This document shows positions 1 through 9,081 of a stretch of DNA of 64,000 nt, in pieces. Made by a program: the position numbers and the translations under genes. The DNA lies in contig NZ_CP110395.1 in assembly GCF_029910215.1 (NCBI RefSeq), positions 4,092,001-4,156,000 of the forward strand. Direction: 5' to 3'. How positions within the stretch are numbered: the first letter of the stretch is position 1; every line of letters starts with the position of its first letter. Under the pieces are notes generated by a model that did no database searches, had not been told where the DNA came from, and was given only the letters and a program-made list of their open reading frames with translations. This DNA comes from Paraburkholderia sp. D15. GTDB taxonomy: Bacteria; Pseudomonadota; Gammaproteobacteria; Burkholderiales; Burkholderiaceae.

Positions 1-1303
1 TGTCGTCGATGATGCGGCCGTGTTCCATGTCGATCAGGAACATCTTGCCCGGCTGCAGACGCCACTTCTTGACGATCTTCGATTCGGGAATAGGCAGCGT
101 GCCGGCTTCCGACGCCATGATGACCAGGTCGTCGTCCGTGACGATGTAGCGCGCCGGACGCAGACCGTTACGGTCGAGCGTCGCGCCGATCTGGCGGCCG
201 TCGGTGAACGCGATCGCGGCGGGGCCGTCCCACGGTTCCATCATCGCGGCGTGGTATTCGTAAAACGCGCGGCGGTTGTCGTCCATCAGCGTGTGCTGTT
301 CCCAGGCTTCCGGGATCATCATCATCATCGCGTGGACGAGCGGGTAGCCGGCCATCACCAGCAGTTCGAGACAGTTATCGAACGATGCCGTGTCGGACTG
401 GCCCGGGTAGATCAGCGGCCACAGCTTCGGCAGGTCGTCGCCGAGCACGTGCGAGGCGATCGCGCCGGTACGGGCGTTCAGCCAGTTGACGTTGCCCTTC
501 ACCGTGTTGATTTCGCCGTTGTGGGCGATCATCCGGTACGGGTGAGCGAGCTCCCACGCCGGGAACGTGTTGGTCGAGAAGCGTTGGTGCACCAGCGCCA
601 GCGCCGAGACGGTGCGCTCGTCCTGCAGGTCGCGGTAGTACACGCCGACCTGGCCGGCCAGCAGCAGACCCTTGTAGACGACCGTGCGCGCCGAGCACGA
701 CGGCACGAAGTATTCCTTGCCGTGCTTGAGCTTGAGCGCCTGAATGCGGTGGCTCGCGGTCTTGCGGATCACGTACAGCTTCCGCTCCAGCGCGTCGGTC
801 ACCATGATGTCCTTGCCGCGGCCGATGAAGATCTGGCGGATCAGCGGCTCGCTCGCCTTCACGGTCGGCGAAATCGGCATGGTGTGGTCGACCGGCACGT
901 CGCGCCAGCCCAACACCACCTGGCCTTCGGCCTTCACCGTACGCTCGAGCTCCTGCTCGCAGGCGAGACGCGATGCGTGTTCCTTCGGCAGAAACACCAT
1001 GCCGACGCCGTATTCGCCGTGCGGCGGCAATACCACGCCTTGCCTCGCCATTTCCTCGCGATAGAAGCCGTCCGGAATCTGGATCAGGATGCCCGCGCCG
1101 TCGCCCATCAGCGGATCGGCGCCGACGGCGCCCCGGTGGTCGAGGTTTTCGAGAATCTTCAGGCCTTGCTCGATGATCTCGTGGCTTTTCTTGCCCTTGA
1201 TATGAGCGACGAAGCCGACGCCGCAGGCGTCATGTTCGTTTTGCGGGTCGTACAGACCTTGGGCGGCGGGAACCGGGTGAGTCGGTTGCTGGTGGTCGTT
1301 CAT
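1..1303 (-). CDS. gltB: Glutamate synthase (NADPH) large subunit, N-terminal part, cut by window edge
   Basis: Transfers the glutamine amide nitrogen to 2-oxoglutarate to make glutamate, together with the small subunit GltD. About 434 codons are visible, and the frame runs open off the left edge; the full family length is near 1,500 residues. A short propeptide (residues 1-26, MNDHQQPTHPVPAAQG...) precedes CGVGF, whose Cys27 should become the N-terminal nucleophile of the class II glutamine amidotransferase domain after cleavage. Family-typical stretches include HRGAVGADP, HQRFSTNTFPAW and HNGEINTVKGN. The ATG at 1303 is the only start that leaves the propeptide and Cys27 in the usual position. 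No strong ribosome binding site is visible. Confidence 0.95.
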   Translation of the reverse strand, partial: MNDHQQPTHPVPAAQGLYDPQNEHDACGVGFVAHIKGKKSHEIIEQGLKILENLDHRGAVGADPLMGDGAGILIQIPDGFYREEMARQGVVLPPHGEYGVGMVFLPKEHASRLACEQELERTVKAEGQVVLGWRDVPVDHTMPISPTVKASEPLIRQIFIGRGKDIMVTDALERKLYVIRKTASHRIQALKLKHGKEYFVPSCSARTVVYKGLLLAGQVGVYYRDLQDERTVSALALVHQRFSTNTFPAWELAHPYRMIAHNGEINTVKGNVNWLNARTGAIASHVLGDDLPKLWPLIYPGQSDTASFDNCLELLVMAGYPLVHAMMMMIPEAWEQHTLMDDNRRAFYEYHAAMMEPWDGPAAIAFTDGRQIGATLDRNGLRPARYIVTDDDLVIMASEAGTLPIPESKIVKKWRLQPGKMFLIDMEHGRIIDD

Positions 1304-1613
1304 GGGGACACCGTCGTCTGTGAGGGGCCGGACAGGCCGTTAAAACCGTTTTTCTAGTGCCGCGGCGCGCAACTGCCACCGCGACGGCGCACTGTACGCT
1401 GGGATGCTACGCGTATCAAAAAGCGCCGGAATTCGGAATATACGCGACGAATCAAAGGAATAGCAAATAAAAGCTGATGGTCGATCCCCAATTATCAAGT
1501 TGGTGCATTGCGGTCTATTTTTAATAGTGCCACATCAAAACAGGGCAAAAGAAAACGGCATCCGCGGATGCCGTTACTTCCTGCTGCTTATCAAGCCCTT
1601 GATGCGAAACGCT
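1304..1613. other. Intergenic region upstream of gltB
   Basis: This 310-base gap lies between gltB and the transposase-like gene, both on the minus strand. It holds the terminator of the transposase-like gene (1547-1575). Between there and gltB the DNA is AT-richer than its surroundings (about 1430-1550), as expected for a gltB promoter. I could not fix a convincing -35/-10 pair. A TGCACCA half-site at about 1502-1508 resembles half of an NtrC site but has no partner. Confidence 0.5.
1547..1575 (-). terminator. Rho-independent terminator after the transposase-like gene
   Basis: A perfect 22-base palindrome (1554-1575, centre CCGCGG) is followed on the minus strand by a T-rich tract (TTTTCTTTT). 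It lies 38 bases past the stop of the transposase-like gene and keeps its transcript out of gltB. Confidence 0.75.
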
Positions 1614-2321
1614 TTATGGTTGCTGAGGCGTCTCGCGCACCTTGCGAGGCCGGCCGCGCGGCAGCGGCGATACGCGCCGGTTCGCGGCCCGCGCCGCCCA
1701 CTCGCGATAGCTGTCGCTGCCCAACACCCAGCCCTTCAGCGTGGCCTGCTGAAGCTGACTGGCCTCGCGTTCGTCGAGCGGTTGCTCGCACAGCTCACGG
1801 TAGGCGCGCTGCCGCTCGAACGGCGTATTGCCGAGCGACCAGTACAGCGGATGGTCGGTGATCAGGCTGTCGAGCGTCAGGCCGATGTGGTGCCGATAGC
1901 TCGACCAGCGGTAGTCTTCCGGCGCGCCCACCAGTTGCGCGCGCACCGGACACATTTCGACGACGCGGCTCGCCAGCAGAAAATAGCGCTCGCCTTCGAT
2001 CACCGTCGCGCGATATCGTCCTTCCCACAATGTGCCGCGCCGCGCGTAACGGCGGTTGAAGTGCGCCACGTAGCGGCGCCCGACCGCCTGCATCGCCTTC
2101 GGCAGACTCGACTCCTCGGTCGGCGTGACGAGGAGTTGGACCGCGCCCGGCATCAGCGCATAAGCGTGGATGGACAAACGATGATCGCGCGAAGCCGCTT
2201 TCAGACAATCGATGAAAAGCTCGTAATCCTGGTCGTCGACGAACGCGGGCTGCTGGTCGAGTCCGCGGAGGATGACGTGCTGCGGCTGGTCAGGGACATA
2301 AAGACGTGCAAGCCGTGCCAT
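1614..2321 (-). CDS. REP-associated tyrosine transposase-like (Y1_Tnp) protein with degenerate HUH motif
   Basis: A 235-residue protein of the IS200-like/REP-associated transposase (RAYT) family. These enzymes cleave single-stranded DNA with a tyrosine and a metal held by a His-hydrophobic-His motif. Family features: VPDQPQHVILRG near the N-terminus, GRRYVAHFNRRY (residues 81-92) carrying the candidate catalytic tyrosines, and GTLWEGRYRATVI (96 onward). The canonical MPNHVHLL is here MPGAVQLL (57-64): both histidines are replaced, by Ala60 and Gln62, so the protein should not bind metal normally. The frame is intact, has its own terminator, and shows no flanking terminal repeats. It may be a domesticated, non-transposing DNA-binding protein; that is inference. 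Confidence 0.8.
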   Translation of the reverse strand: MARLARLYVPDQPQHVILRGLDQQPAFVDDQDYELFIDCLKAASRDHRLSIHAYALMPGAVQLLVTPTEESSLPKAMQAVGRRYVAHFNRRYARRGTLWEGRYRATVIEGERYFLLASRVVEMCPVRAQLVGAPEDYRWSSYRHHIGLTLDSLITDHPLYWSLGNTPFERQRAYRELCEQPLDEREASQLQQATLKGWVLGSDSYREWAARAANRRVSPLPRGRPRKVRETPQQP

Positions 2322-2454
2322 GCTGGAGTATCCGATAGTCGCGTTGGTACATACCCGAAGGTCCGAAGAACCGCATGCGCCCTACGTTCGGCGCGGCGCG
2401 GCTGAGCCAGAAACCACGCGGGGCTTAGGGAGAAAGCTCTAACCGGCGCGTATG

Positions 2455-2481
2455 GTTTGTTTCAAACGTTGTAGTCATAAT
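2455..2481 (+). promoter_or_regulatory. Possible ompW promoter with inverted repeat
   Basis: CATAAT (2476-2481) is a good -10 match 27 bases before the ompW start. Just upstream, GTTTG-TTT-CAAAC (2455-2467) is a short inverted repeat where a regulator could bind. There is no good -35 box, so the promoter may need an activator. Confidence 0.35.
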
Positions 2482-2508
2482 GAGCGGGCCTTTTCTGGAG
2501 GAGCACAT

Positions 2509-3234
2509 ATGAAATTAAAACAGGCCGTAACGGGGCTCGCGGCGCTAGCCTGCATGTCAACGGCAGCGCATGCGCAATCGGCCGGCAGCTTTTACGTCAC
2601 GACAGGCTGGTTCCATCTTGCACCTCAATCGAGCAGCGACCCGTTGAGAGTGACAAGCATCGGCGGCAGCCCCACCAACATCAACGAACCCAACACTGGC
2701 GCATCGCTCGGTTCCGCCGATACGCTGGGCTTCACCGCTGGTTACTTCGTCACCGACCACATCGCCACTGAATTCGTGATCGGCATTCCGCCTTCATTCG
2801 ACCTGAACGGCACGGGCAGCCTCGAACAGTTCGGCAAGCTGGGTTCGGCGAAACAGTGGAGCCCGACTCTGCTGTTCAAGTACTACTTCAACGCACCGAC
2901 CGCCTCGTTCCGGCCATATCTCGGCGTTGGCGTGAGTCGCATCTGGTTCACCGACCAGAAGATCACCAACGGCGCTTTCGAAGCCAACGTTCTGCATGGT
3001 CCGACCAGCGTCAGTACGGATAGTTCGTGGGAGCCGGTGTTTAATGCGGGCTTCACCTACGCGTTCAACCAGCACTGGTTCGCGGGCGTGTCGATCTCGT
3101 ATCTGCCGCTGAACACCACCGCCAAGCTGACCACCGCGGCGAATACGCCGGTCGGTACGCTGACCGCCACGTCGCAAACCAAGATCAAGCTCAACCCGAT
3201 CGTTTCGTACGTCAACATCGGCTACCGCTTCTGA
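2509..3234 (+). CDS. ompW: OmpW family outer membrane protein
   Basis: A predicted eight-stranded outer-membrane beta-barrel of 241 residues. OmpW proteins form narrow hydrophobic channels and are linked to stress, small-molecule uptake and colicin binding. A signal peptide (MKLKQAVTGLAALACMSTAAHA, 1-22) is followed by mature AQSAGSFYV. Barrel-like alternating strands continue to the end, with family-typical ADTLGFTAGYFVTDHIATEF, PYLGVGVSR and the C-terminal phenylalanine (VNIGYRF) expected for BAM recognition. The ATG at 2509 is chosen because of the strong GGAGGAG eight bases upstream and the signal peptide; an in-frame upstream ATG at 2452 lacks both. The gene is monocistronic, with a terminator about 95 bases downstream. 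Confidence 0.9.
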   Translation: MKLKQAVTGLAALACMSTAAHAQSAGSFYVTTGWFHLAPQSSSDPLRVTSIGGSPTNINEPNTGASLGSADTLGFTAGYFVTDHIATEFVIGIPPSFDLNGTGSLEQFGKLGSAKQWSPTLLFKYYFNAPTASFRPYLGVGVSRIWFTDQKITNGAFEANVLHGPTSVSTDSSWEPVFNAGFTYAFNQHWFAGVSISYLPLNTTAKLTTAANTPVGTLTATSQTKIKLNPIVSYVNIGYRF

Positions 3235-3628
3235 TCCACGCTGCCATGCCACGCGTCTTCCTCGACGAACGCTTCGCAAAAAATTAGGGACGCGTTTAGT
3301 TAGGTTAGTCGAATTTTCGGGGCTTGGACAACGCCGTCATATCCAATGGCGGCGTTTTTTATTTTGTGCGTGCGGCGCGCGACGCTCGTGCGGCGTTTGT
3401 AAATTTGACCCGCGAGCGCGCCGGCTTGTGCAATATCTGCTGACGAATAGGACTGCAGCGCGATGCGCTCGCGCGGCAACGCACGGGCTGGTGGGGACTT
3501 GCGGCGCGCTGGCCGGTTTGGCACCAAAGTTGCGACCCAAGGTGTTTCCCGCGTCGTGACGCGACGTTGCGCGTCGTACGTCACAGAGACGAGGCGTGGG
3601 ACTCATTCACCTCATCGACGGAGCGACC
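3235..3628. other. Intergenic region between ompW and the DUF883 gene
   Basis: This 394-base gap holds the ompW terminator (3330-3364). After it comes GC-rich DNA, in which I see no credible gene and no clear promoter boxes for the DUF883 gene. Short reading frames here start weakly and have no recognisable product. Confidence 0.5.
3330..3364 (+). terminator. Rho-independent terminator downstream of ompW
   Basis: The stem ACGCCGTCAT / ATGGCGGCGT closes on a short loop and is followed by TTTTTTATTTT on the plus strand. Confidence 0.85.
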
Positions 3629-4009
3629 ATGACAGCACTTCCGAATACGCGAGACGCCCTCGGCGAATCCTGGACCAGCACCAGCCGCCGTGCGCGGCGT
3701 ATTGCCCGGCACAGCCGCCACGCAGCCGAAGATATCGCCGGCGAACTGCGCACGCTAATGTCGGAACTTGAATCTACTTTGGCGGACGGCACCCAAGCAG
3801 ACGCGGTGGCGTTGCGCAGCAAACTGCGCAAGCAGCTGGAAACGGCACGCGCCCGCTTGAACGACACGCGCGAAGCCGTGCGTGAACGCGCCGAAGTCGC
3901 GCTTTCGGACGCCGACGATTACGTGCATGAAAATCCTTGGCAGACGATTGCAATCGTCGGCGGTGTCGCGCTGATCGCGGGGGCGCTGTTCGCGTCGCGG
4001 TTGCGGTAG
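3629..4009 (+). CDS. DUF883 (ElaB/YqjD-like) inner-membrane protein
   Basis: A 126-residue protein of the DUF883 family. The long N-terminal part is charged, Ala/Arg-rich and helical (residues 15-95, likely coiled coil). It is followed by ENPWQTIAIVGGVALIAGALFASR, the family's signature C-terminal transmembrane anchor with a short basic tail. In E. coli, relatives YqjD and ElaB sit in the inner membrane and can bind ribosomes in stationary phase; that role here is by family only. The ATG at 3629 follows CGGAGCGACC and is preferred over an upstream in-frame start at 3596. It stands alone, convergent with dgt. Confidence 0.85.
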   Translation: MTALPNTRDALGESWTSTSRRARRIARHSRHAAEDIAGELRTLMSELESTLADGTQADAVALRSKLRKQLETARARLNDTREAVRERAEVALSDADDYVHENPWQTIAIVGGVALIAGALFASRLR

Positions 4010-4101
4010 CGCGCATCGAAGCGATTTAAGCGATTGAAGCGCCACTCGCGGCTCGCTCGCCATTTGCGGGCCGCCGCGCGATCGGCGCAGATCGACGCCA
4101 A

Positions 4102-5313
4102 TCAGTTGTCGTCGATCACGAACAGCCGCTGGTATTCCTTCACCGCGTAGCGATCCGTCATCCCGGCGATGTAATGCGCGATCAGCCGCGGTTGCTGCGC
4201 CGCGTCCGTCGACAGATAGCTCGGCGGCAGCAGCCTCGGATCCTCCGTGAACGCGTCGAACAGCCCGATGACGACGCGCCTCGCCTTGTTCGCCATCCGC
4301 ATCACGCGGTAGTGGCGGTACAGGTTCTTGAACAGGAAGCGCTTGAGAATAGCGGCCTGCGCGGCGATCGCGTCGCTGTGCGCGACCAGCACGGGTGCTG
4401 CCCGCACCACGTCCAGCGAGTCCGGCGCATGGCGTACGAGGTTTGCCCTGGTCGCGTCGATCAGATCGACGATCAGCGTATTGATGATCCGCCGCACCGT
4501 TTCGTGGATCAGCCGACGCCCTTCGATGTGCGGAAAATCGCGGCGCGCCGCCTCGTAGTGCGTCTGCCACAACTCAACTTCCGCGAGCTGCTCGATGGTC
4601 AGCAAGCCGGAACGCAAACCGTCGTCCACATCGTGGTTGTTGTACGCGATTTCGTCGGCGACGTTCGCAATCTGCGCTTCGATCGACGGCTGGCGCCCAT
4701 CGAGAAACCGCTCGCCGAGCGCACCGAGCCGCCGCGCGTTTTCGCGCGAGCAGTGCTTCAGAATCCCTTCCCGCGTTTCGAAGCAGAGATTCAGCCCGTT
4801 GAACGCTCCGTAGTGCTCTTCGAGATCGTCGACCACCGCCAGGCTCTGCAGATTGTGTTCGAAGCCGCCGTGCTCGCGCATGCACTCGTTCAGCGCGTCC
4901 TGGCCGGCGTGCCCGAACGGCGTGTGACCGAGATCGTGAGCGAGCGAAATCGCCTCGACGAGGTCTTCATTCACGCGCAGATTGCGCGCCACAGAGCGCG
5001 CGATCTGCGCGACTTCGAGGCTATGCGTGAGGCGCGTGCGGAACAGGTCGCCCTCGTGATTCACGAAGACCTGCGTTTTGTATTCGAGCCGGCGGAATGC
5101 CGTGGAGTGGACGATACGGTCGCGGTCGCGCTGAAACTCGGTGCGCGCGCTCGGCGCGGCTTCCGGATGACGACGGCCGCGCGAGTTCGCCGAATGCGCG
5201 GCATACGGCGCGAGGTGCGCCTCAAGGGCTTCCTGGGTGAGCACGCCATGCGCCGCCGCGCGGGCGCGGCCGGCCGGATCGTGCTGTACATCGTCGCTGC
5301 GCCTGTCTGTCAA
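4102..5313 (-). CDS. dgt: Deoxyguanosinetriphosphate triphosphohydrolase-like protein (HD domain)
   Basis: A 403-residue HD-domain dNTP triphosphohydrolase, which splits dNTPs into deoxynucleoside and triphosphate. Metal ligands are visible: His97 in RLTHSLEV, His126-Asp127 in [11 protein letters not shown] (a second histidine cluster at 130 and 135), and a late Asp in [28 protein letters not shown] precedes the HD core as in the short dgt-like subfamily. It is the last gene of the pil-aro run, 76 bases after aroB and in the same direction, so it is probably co-transcribed. No terminator is obvious between it and the convergent DUF883 gene. Confidence 0.92.
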   Translation of the reverse strand: MTDRRSDDVQHDPAGRARAAAHGVLTQEALEAHLAPYAAHSANSRGRRHPEAAPSARTEFQRDRDRIVHSTAFRRLEYKTQVFVNHEGDLFRTRLTHSLEVAQIARSVARNLRVNEDLVEAISLAHDLGHTPFGHAGQDALNECMREHGGFEHNLQSLAVVDDLEEHYGAFNGLNLCFETREGILKHCSRENARRLGALGERFLDGRQPSIEAQIANVADEIAYNNHDVDDGLRSGLLTIEQLAEVELWQTHYEAARRDFPHIEGRRLIHETVRRIINTLIVDLIDATRANLVRHAPDSLDVVRAAPVLVAHSDAIAAQAAILKRFLFKNLYRHYRVMRMANKARRVVIGLFDAFTEDPRLLPPSYLSTDAAQQPRLIAHYIAGMTDRYAVKEYQRLFVIDDN

Positions 5314-5389
5314 CGGATTCTCCGAAACCTAAGCGGCGCCCGCGACGCGGGTGCGTGATGCGTTGCCGGCAAACCGGCCGCGTTCCGAT

Positions 5390-6466
5390 CTAGATCGCGG
5401 CGGCCAGCGTGGCGTGCACCTCGGCGTCGGGCGCCTGGGTGATCAGCGTCTCACCGAAACGCTTCAGCAGAATGAACTTGATCGCGCCGGCTTCCGCCTT
5501 CTTGTCGACCTGCATCAGTTCGACGTAGCGTGCTTCGCCGAGCGCGGGCGCGCGGGTGGGCAGGCGGGCGGCGACGATGACATCCACCAGACGCTTGCGC
5601 GCGGCTTCGTCGAGATAGCCCATGCGCACGGACAGGTCTGCCGCCATCACCATCCCGCAGCCGACCGCCTCGCCATGCAGCCACTCGCCGTAGCCGAGCC
5701 CGGCTTCGATCGCGTGGCCGAACGTGTGGCCGAAATTGAGGATCGCGCGCAGTCCGCCTTCGCGCTCGTCCTGCGCCACCACCGACGCCTTGATCTCGCA
5801 CGACCGCTTGACTGCCTCGATCAGCGCTGCCGGTTCGCACCGGTTCAGCGCCTCGACATTCGCCTCGATCCAGCTGAAGAAGCCGGCGTCGGCGATCGCG
5901 CCGGTCTTGATGACTTCGGCGACACCCGCCGCCAGTTCACGCGCCGGCAGCGTGCGCAGCGTGCCGATATCGGCGATCACCGCTTGCGGCTGGTAGAACG
6001 CGCCGATCATGTTCTTGCCGAGCGGATGGTTGATGCCGGTCTTGCCGCCCACCGACGAATCCACCTGCGACAGCAACGTGGTCGGCACCTGGATGAACGG
6101 CACGCCGCGCATGTAGCAAGCCGCGGCAAACCCCGTCATGTCGCCGATCACGCCGCCGCCCAGCGCGATCAGCGTGGTCTTGCGATCGGCGCGCGACCCG
6201 AGCAGCGCGTCGAAGATCAGGTTCAGGGTATCGAGATTCTTGTAGGCCTCGCCGTCCGGCAACACGACCGTGGAGACCTGCTTGCCGAGCGGCGCCAGCG
6301 CGGCGCGCAGCGCGTCGCCGTACAGCGGCTCGACCGTGGTGTTGGTGACGATCGTGACCGAGCTGCCGGCGATGTGCGGCGCGAACAGCGCGGTCTGGCC
6401 GAGCAGATCGGCACCGATATGGATGGGGTAGGCGCGCTCGCCCAGTTCGACGTTGACGGTAATCAT
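5390..6466 (-). CDS. aroB: 3-dehydroquinate synthase
   Basis: Converts DAHP to 3-dehydroquinate, the second shikimate pathway step, using NAD+ and a divalent metal. The 358-residue protein has the NAD-binding [14 protein letters not shown] region, the glycine-rich [14 protein letters not shown], and [21 protein letters not shown]. The metal ligands lie in AGVAEVIK (Glu), [12 protein letters not shown] (His) and [10 protein letters not shown] (His). The start at 6466 ([18 protein letters not shown]) is family-typical. An ATG at 6475 overlaps the aroK stop (TAATG) and would add MDR, so translational coupling to aroK is likely. It sits between aroK and dgt in the classic pil-aroKB order. Confidence 0.95.
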   Translation of the reverse strand: MITVNVELGERAYPIHIGADLLGQTALFAPHIAGSSVTIVTNTTVEPLYGDALRAALAPLGKQVSTVVLPDGEAYKNLDTLNLIFDALLGSRADRKTTLIALGGGVIGDMTGFAAACYMRGVPFIQVPTTLLSQVDSSVGGKTGINHPLGKNMIGAFYQPQAVIADIGTLRTLPARELAAGVAEVIKTGAIADAGFFSWIEANVEALNRCEPAALIEAVKRSCEIKASVVAQDEREGGLRAILNFGHTFGHAIEAGLGYGEWLHGEAVGCGMVMAADLSVRMGYLDEAARKRLVDVIVAARLPTRAPALGEARYVELMQVDKKAEAGAIKFILLKRFGETLITQAPDAEVHATLAAAI

Positions 6467-6474
6467 ACGGTCCA

Positions 6475-7026
6475 TTATGACGCAGGGTGTTTGGCGACTC
6501 CGGCCATCTCGAGCTGCATCAGAACCATGTTGACGAGTCCGTTGACCGAGGGCCGGCCGGTTTCGATGACGAAATGCGCGCATTCCCGATATAACGGATC
6601 ACGCACTTCGTAGAGCGCTTCGAGACGCGCCTTGGGGTCTTCGGTCTGCAAAAGCGGGCGATTCTTGTCGCGCCGGGTACGCAGCCAGAGGTCGTGCGGA
6701 TTGGCGCGCAGATAGATCACCACGCCGCGATTCTGCAGCGCTTCGCGGTTCTCGGGCCGCAGCACCGCGCCGCCGCCGGTGGCGAGCACGATGTTCTCGC
6801 GCCCGGTGAGATCGGAAATCACGCTCGCTTCACGTTCGCGAAAGCCCGCTTCGCCCTCCAGCTCGAAGATGGTCGGAATGCGCGCGCCCGTGCGCGCTTC
6901 GATTTCATGGTCGGAATCGAAGAACGGGCGATCGAGACGGCGCGCAATGGCCCGGCCCACGGTGGTTTTGCCCGCCCCCATGAGCCCTACAAAAAATACA
7001 TTGGCGTGTGCGTCCCGCGCTTGCAA
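6475..7026 (-). CDS. aroK: Shikimate kinase
   Basis: Phosphorylates shikimate at the 3-OH using ATP. It is 183 residues, a normal length. The Walker A loop is GLMGAGKTT (14-22), the substrate-binding DSDHEIE follows, then FREREASVI with the conserved FRxxE, the GGGAV loop, and the lid RDKNRPLL. The start is TTG at 7026 ([14 protein letters not shown]), supported by AGAGGA six bases upstream; no ATG is available before the Walker motif. It lies 207 bases after pilQ with no obvious terminator between them and overlaps a possible aroB start. Confidence 0.94.
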   Translation of the reverse strand: MQARDAHANVFFVGLMGAGKTTVGRAIARRLDRPFFDSDHEIEARTGARIPTIFELEGEAGFREREASVISDLTGRENIVLATGGGAVLRPENREALQNRGVVIYLRANPHDLWLRTRRDKNRPLLQTEDPKARLEALYEVRDPLYRECAHFVIETGRPSVNGLVNMVLMQLEMAGVAKHPAS

Positions 7027-7233
7027 CGGTGTCCTCTGGCTATTCCGGTATGGTTCGTGCCGCAGCTTACTGGCAAAGCGGCAGCCTTGTCGAGCCTGCG
7101 CGCCGCCCGAAAGCGGCCGCCGGCCCGTCCTGTCGCACCGCGCGCTGCACGGAGAAATCCCCGTTTAAGCGCCCGGTGCGGCGGCGCACGTGGAGCGGTT
7201 CGAAGTCTTGCCGCCGCTGCCGCCCGTGCGCCC

Positions 7234-9081
7234 CTAATTTGTCTGAACGACGCGCGGCGTGATGAAAACCGCCAGTTCGCTGCGCTGATCGCGATGCGCC
7301 CGATGGCGAAAAAGCGCGCCCAGAACCGGTATTCTGCCCAGGAGCGGCACCCGCGTCACATCGTCCCGGTCGTCGGTCGCGTAGATTCCGCCGATCGACA
7401 CCGTACCACCATCCTCGACTTCGACACGCGTTTGCACGTGTTTGGTGTTGATCGCAGGACCCGCGTCGGTCTGTTCGCCGACGCTGTCCTTGGCGACATC
7501 GAGGTCGAGTACGACCCGGCCGTCCGGCATGATCTGCGGCTCCACTTCGAGTTTCAGCGTGGCGCGGCGGAACTGCACGCCCGACACGCCCTGCCCGACT
7601 TTAGCCTGATACGGCAGTTCGGTGCCCTGTTCGACCACCGCCTTCATCCGGTCCGCCGTGACCACCCGTGGGCTCGACACGATTTCGCCACGTCCTTCCG
7701 CTTCCAGCGCGCTCAACTCGACGTTCAGCAGGCGCGTCGCGCCGGCCGCGAATAGCGTCAGGCCGGCGGTGGCGGCGTCGAACCCGGAGATGGGCCGGGC
7801 CGACAGATCGTAGACGGCGCCGTCCTTGCCGCCGGTCAGGCCGCGCGCCGTCCCGTCCTCGCTGGTGGCGGCCATGGAGAGCCGCACGCCGAGATTGCGC
7901 GAAAAGCCGTGCTCGCCCTCGACGATCCGCGCTTCGATCAACACCTGGCGGGTCGGCCGGTCGACGGATAGCAGCAGCGTCGCGATCTGCGCGAGACGCG
8001 CGTCGAGATCCGTGACGAACAGCAGGTTGGTGCGCGGATCGGCGGTGGCGGCGCCGCGTTTGGACAGCACACGCTGGTTGCCGGAGCCGGTCAGCAAGCG
8101 GCGCACGTCCTCGGCACGCGCGTAGTGCAGCTCGAAGGTGCGGCTCGCGAGCGGTTCGAGGTCCGCTGCCCGCGCGTGGGCCTCGAAGCGCTGCCGCTCG
8201 CGCGCCGCCAGATCCGCTTGCGGCGCGACCCAGATCACGTTGCCGCGACGCTCCATGGCGAGGCCGTTGACGTCGAGCAGCGTATCGAACGCGGCACGCC
8301 ACGGCACCTTGTCGAGCCGCAGTGTGACGACACCGCGCACGCGGTCGCTTGCGACGACGTTCAGGCCAGTGAACTGGGCGAACGCGTTCAGCACGGCGCC
8401 CAGCTCGGCACGCTGAAAATTCAGCGAGATCGGCTTGTCGTCGGGCGCGAGGCTAGCGTCCGCGGCAGTTCGGGGCGCGTTGCTCAGGCGCGCGAGCGGC
8501 GGCAGCGGGACCGGCGGGCCTTCGAGCGTGGACGCTGCGTCGCTGGTTGAGGACGGGGATTGCGTTGCCGACGCGAATGCGGTCCCCGCCCTGGCGCCCG
8601 CGCCATCGATTTGAAGGCCGTCCGTGCGGCGCGCGCCGTCGATGTCATCGGCGAATTCACGTGCGCTGGCGGTCTCGTCACTATTTGAGGAAGCCAGCCG
8701 CCCAGAACCCGACGACGTCCGCGCCGAATCGCCGCGAAACGGATTCGGCACCTCGGCCGACACTACTTGCGGCAGCGGCGGCACGCCGTACGGCGCGTCG
8801 GCCAGATCGCTCGCGTCCGTGAACGACATATGCTCCGGCAACGGCGGTAGCGTGGGCAGCGGTGCCGCCGCGGCCAGCGCCGTTCCGACGCTCAGCACGT
8901 AACCGATCGCGAATCCGAAACGTGCGGATAACCTCGGACGGTTTCGAACGGCAGGCGGCGCAACCGTACTTACCGTCGCTTCCGGCGTCGCGGGCTCCAG
9001 AGACGCACGCATGGCTCTTTCCAGCGTCACGGGCCGCGTATCCGTGCGCGTCGCTTCACCCAGGCCTGGCGGGTTCATCAT
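7234..9081 (-). CDS. pilQ: Type IV pilus secretin PilQ/HofQ
   Basis: Outer-membrane secretin through which the type IV pilus, or a DNA-uptake pilus, passes. Of 615 residues, a hydrophobic signal segment lies at about 54-73 after an unusually long basic N-terminus. A Pro/Ser-rich disordered stretch follows (75-215), then an STN-like domain (217-286, PISLNFQRAELGAVLNAFAQ), an N-domain (LASRTFELHYARAEDVRRLL), and the secretin domain from about 395 to the end (VEGEHGFSRNLGVRLS, GRGEIVSSPRVVTADRMKA, VPLLGRIPVLGALFRHR). I see no AMIN domain, so it is the short HofQ-like form. Its ATG overlaps the stop of the PilO/PilP gene, and GGAG lies five bases upstream. Confidence 0.92.
   Translation of the reverse strand: MMNPPGLGEATRTDTRPVTLERAMRASLEPATPEATVSTVAPPAVRNRPRLSARFGFAIGYVLSVGTALAAAAPLPTLPPLPEHMSFTDASDLADAPYGVPPLPQVVSAEVPNPFRGDSARTSSGSGRLASSNSDETASAREFADDIDGARRTDGLQIDGAGARAGTAFASATQSPSSTSDAASTLEGPPVPLPPLARLSNAPRTAADASLAPDDKPISLNFQRAELGAVLNAFAQFTGLNVVASDRVRGVVTLRLDKVPWRAAFDTLLDVNGLAMERRGNVIWVAPQADLAARERQRFEAHARAADLEPLASRTFELHYARAEDVRRLLTGSGNQRVLSKRGAATADPRTNLLFVTDLDARLAQIATLLLSVDRPTRQVLIEARIVEGEHGFSRNLGVRLSMAATSEDGTARGLTGGKDGAVYDLSARPISGFDAATAGLTLFAAGATRLLNVELSALEAEGRGEIVSSPRVVTADRMKAVVEQGTELPYQAKVGQGVSGVQFRRATLKLEVEPQIMPDGRVVLDLDVAKDSVGEQTDAGPAINTKHVQTRVEVEDGGTVSIGGIYATDDRDDVTRVPLLGRIPVLGALFRHRAHRDQRSELAVFITPRVVQTN

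Noticed and set aside
1495..1515. NtrC-type site upstream of gltB
   Set aside because: Only one TGCACCA half-site is present; no GGTGCA partner lies at the right distance and no -24/-12 promoter is seen.
1500..2405. A 301-residue plus-strand frame opposite the transposase-like gene
   Set aside because: No ribosome binding site or family resemblance; the minus-strand protein has clear RAYT features.
1304..2508. Possible insertion sequence around the transposase-like gene
   Set aside because: I found no terminal repeats, target duplications or left/right hairpin ends, so I do not call a mobile element.
3300..3606. Short overlapping minus-strand frames before the DUF883 gene
   Set aside because: They cross the ompW terminator, are Arg/Ala-rich, and have no ribosome binding site.
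5351..6613. A 420-residue plus-strand frame opposite aroB
   Set aside because: It is an Arg/His/Asp-rich shadow with no start signal; aroB is well supported on the other strand.
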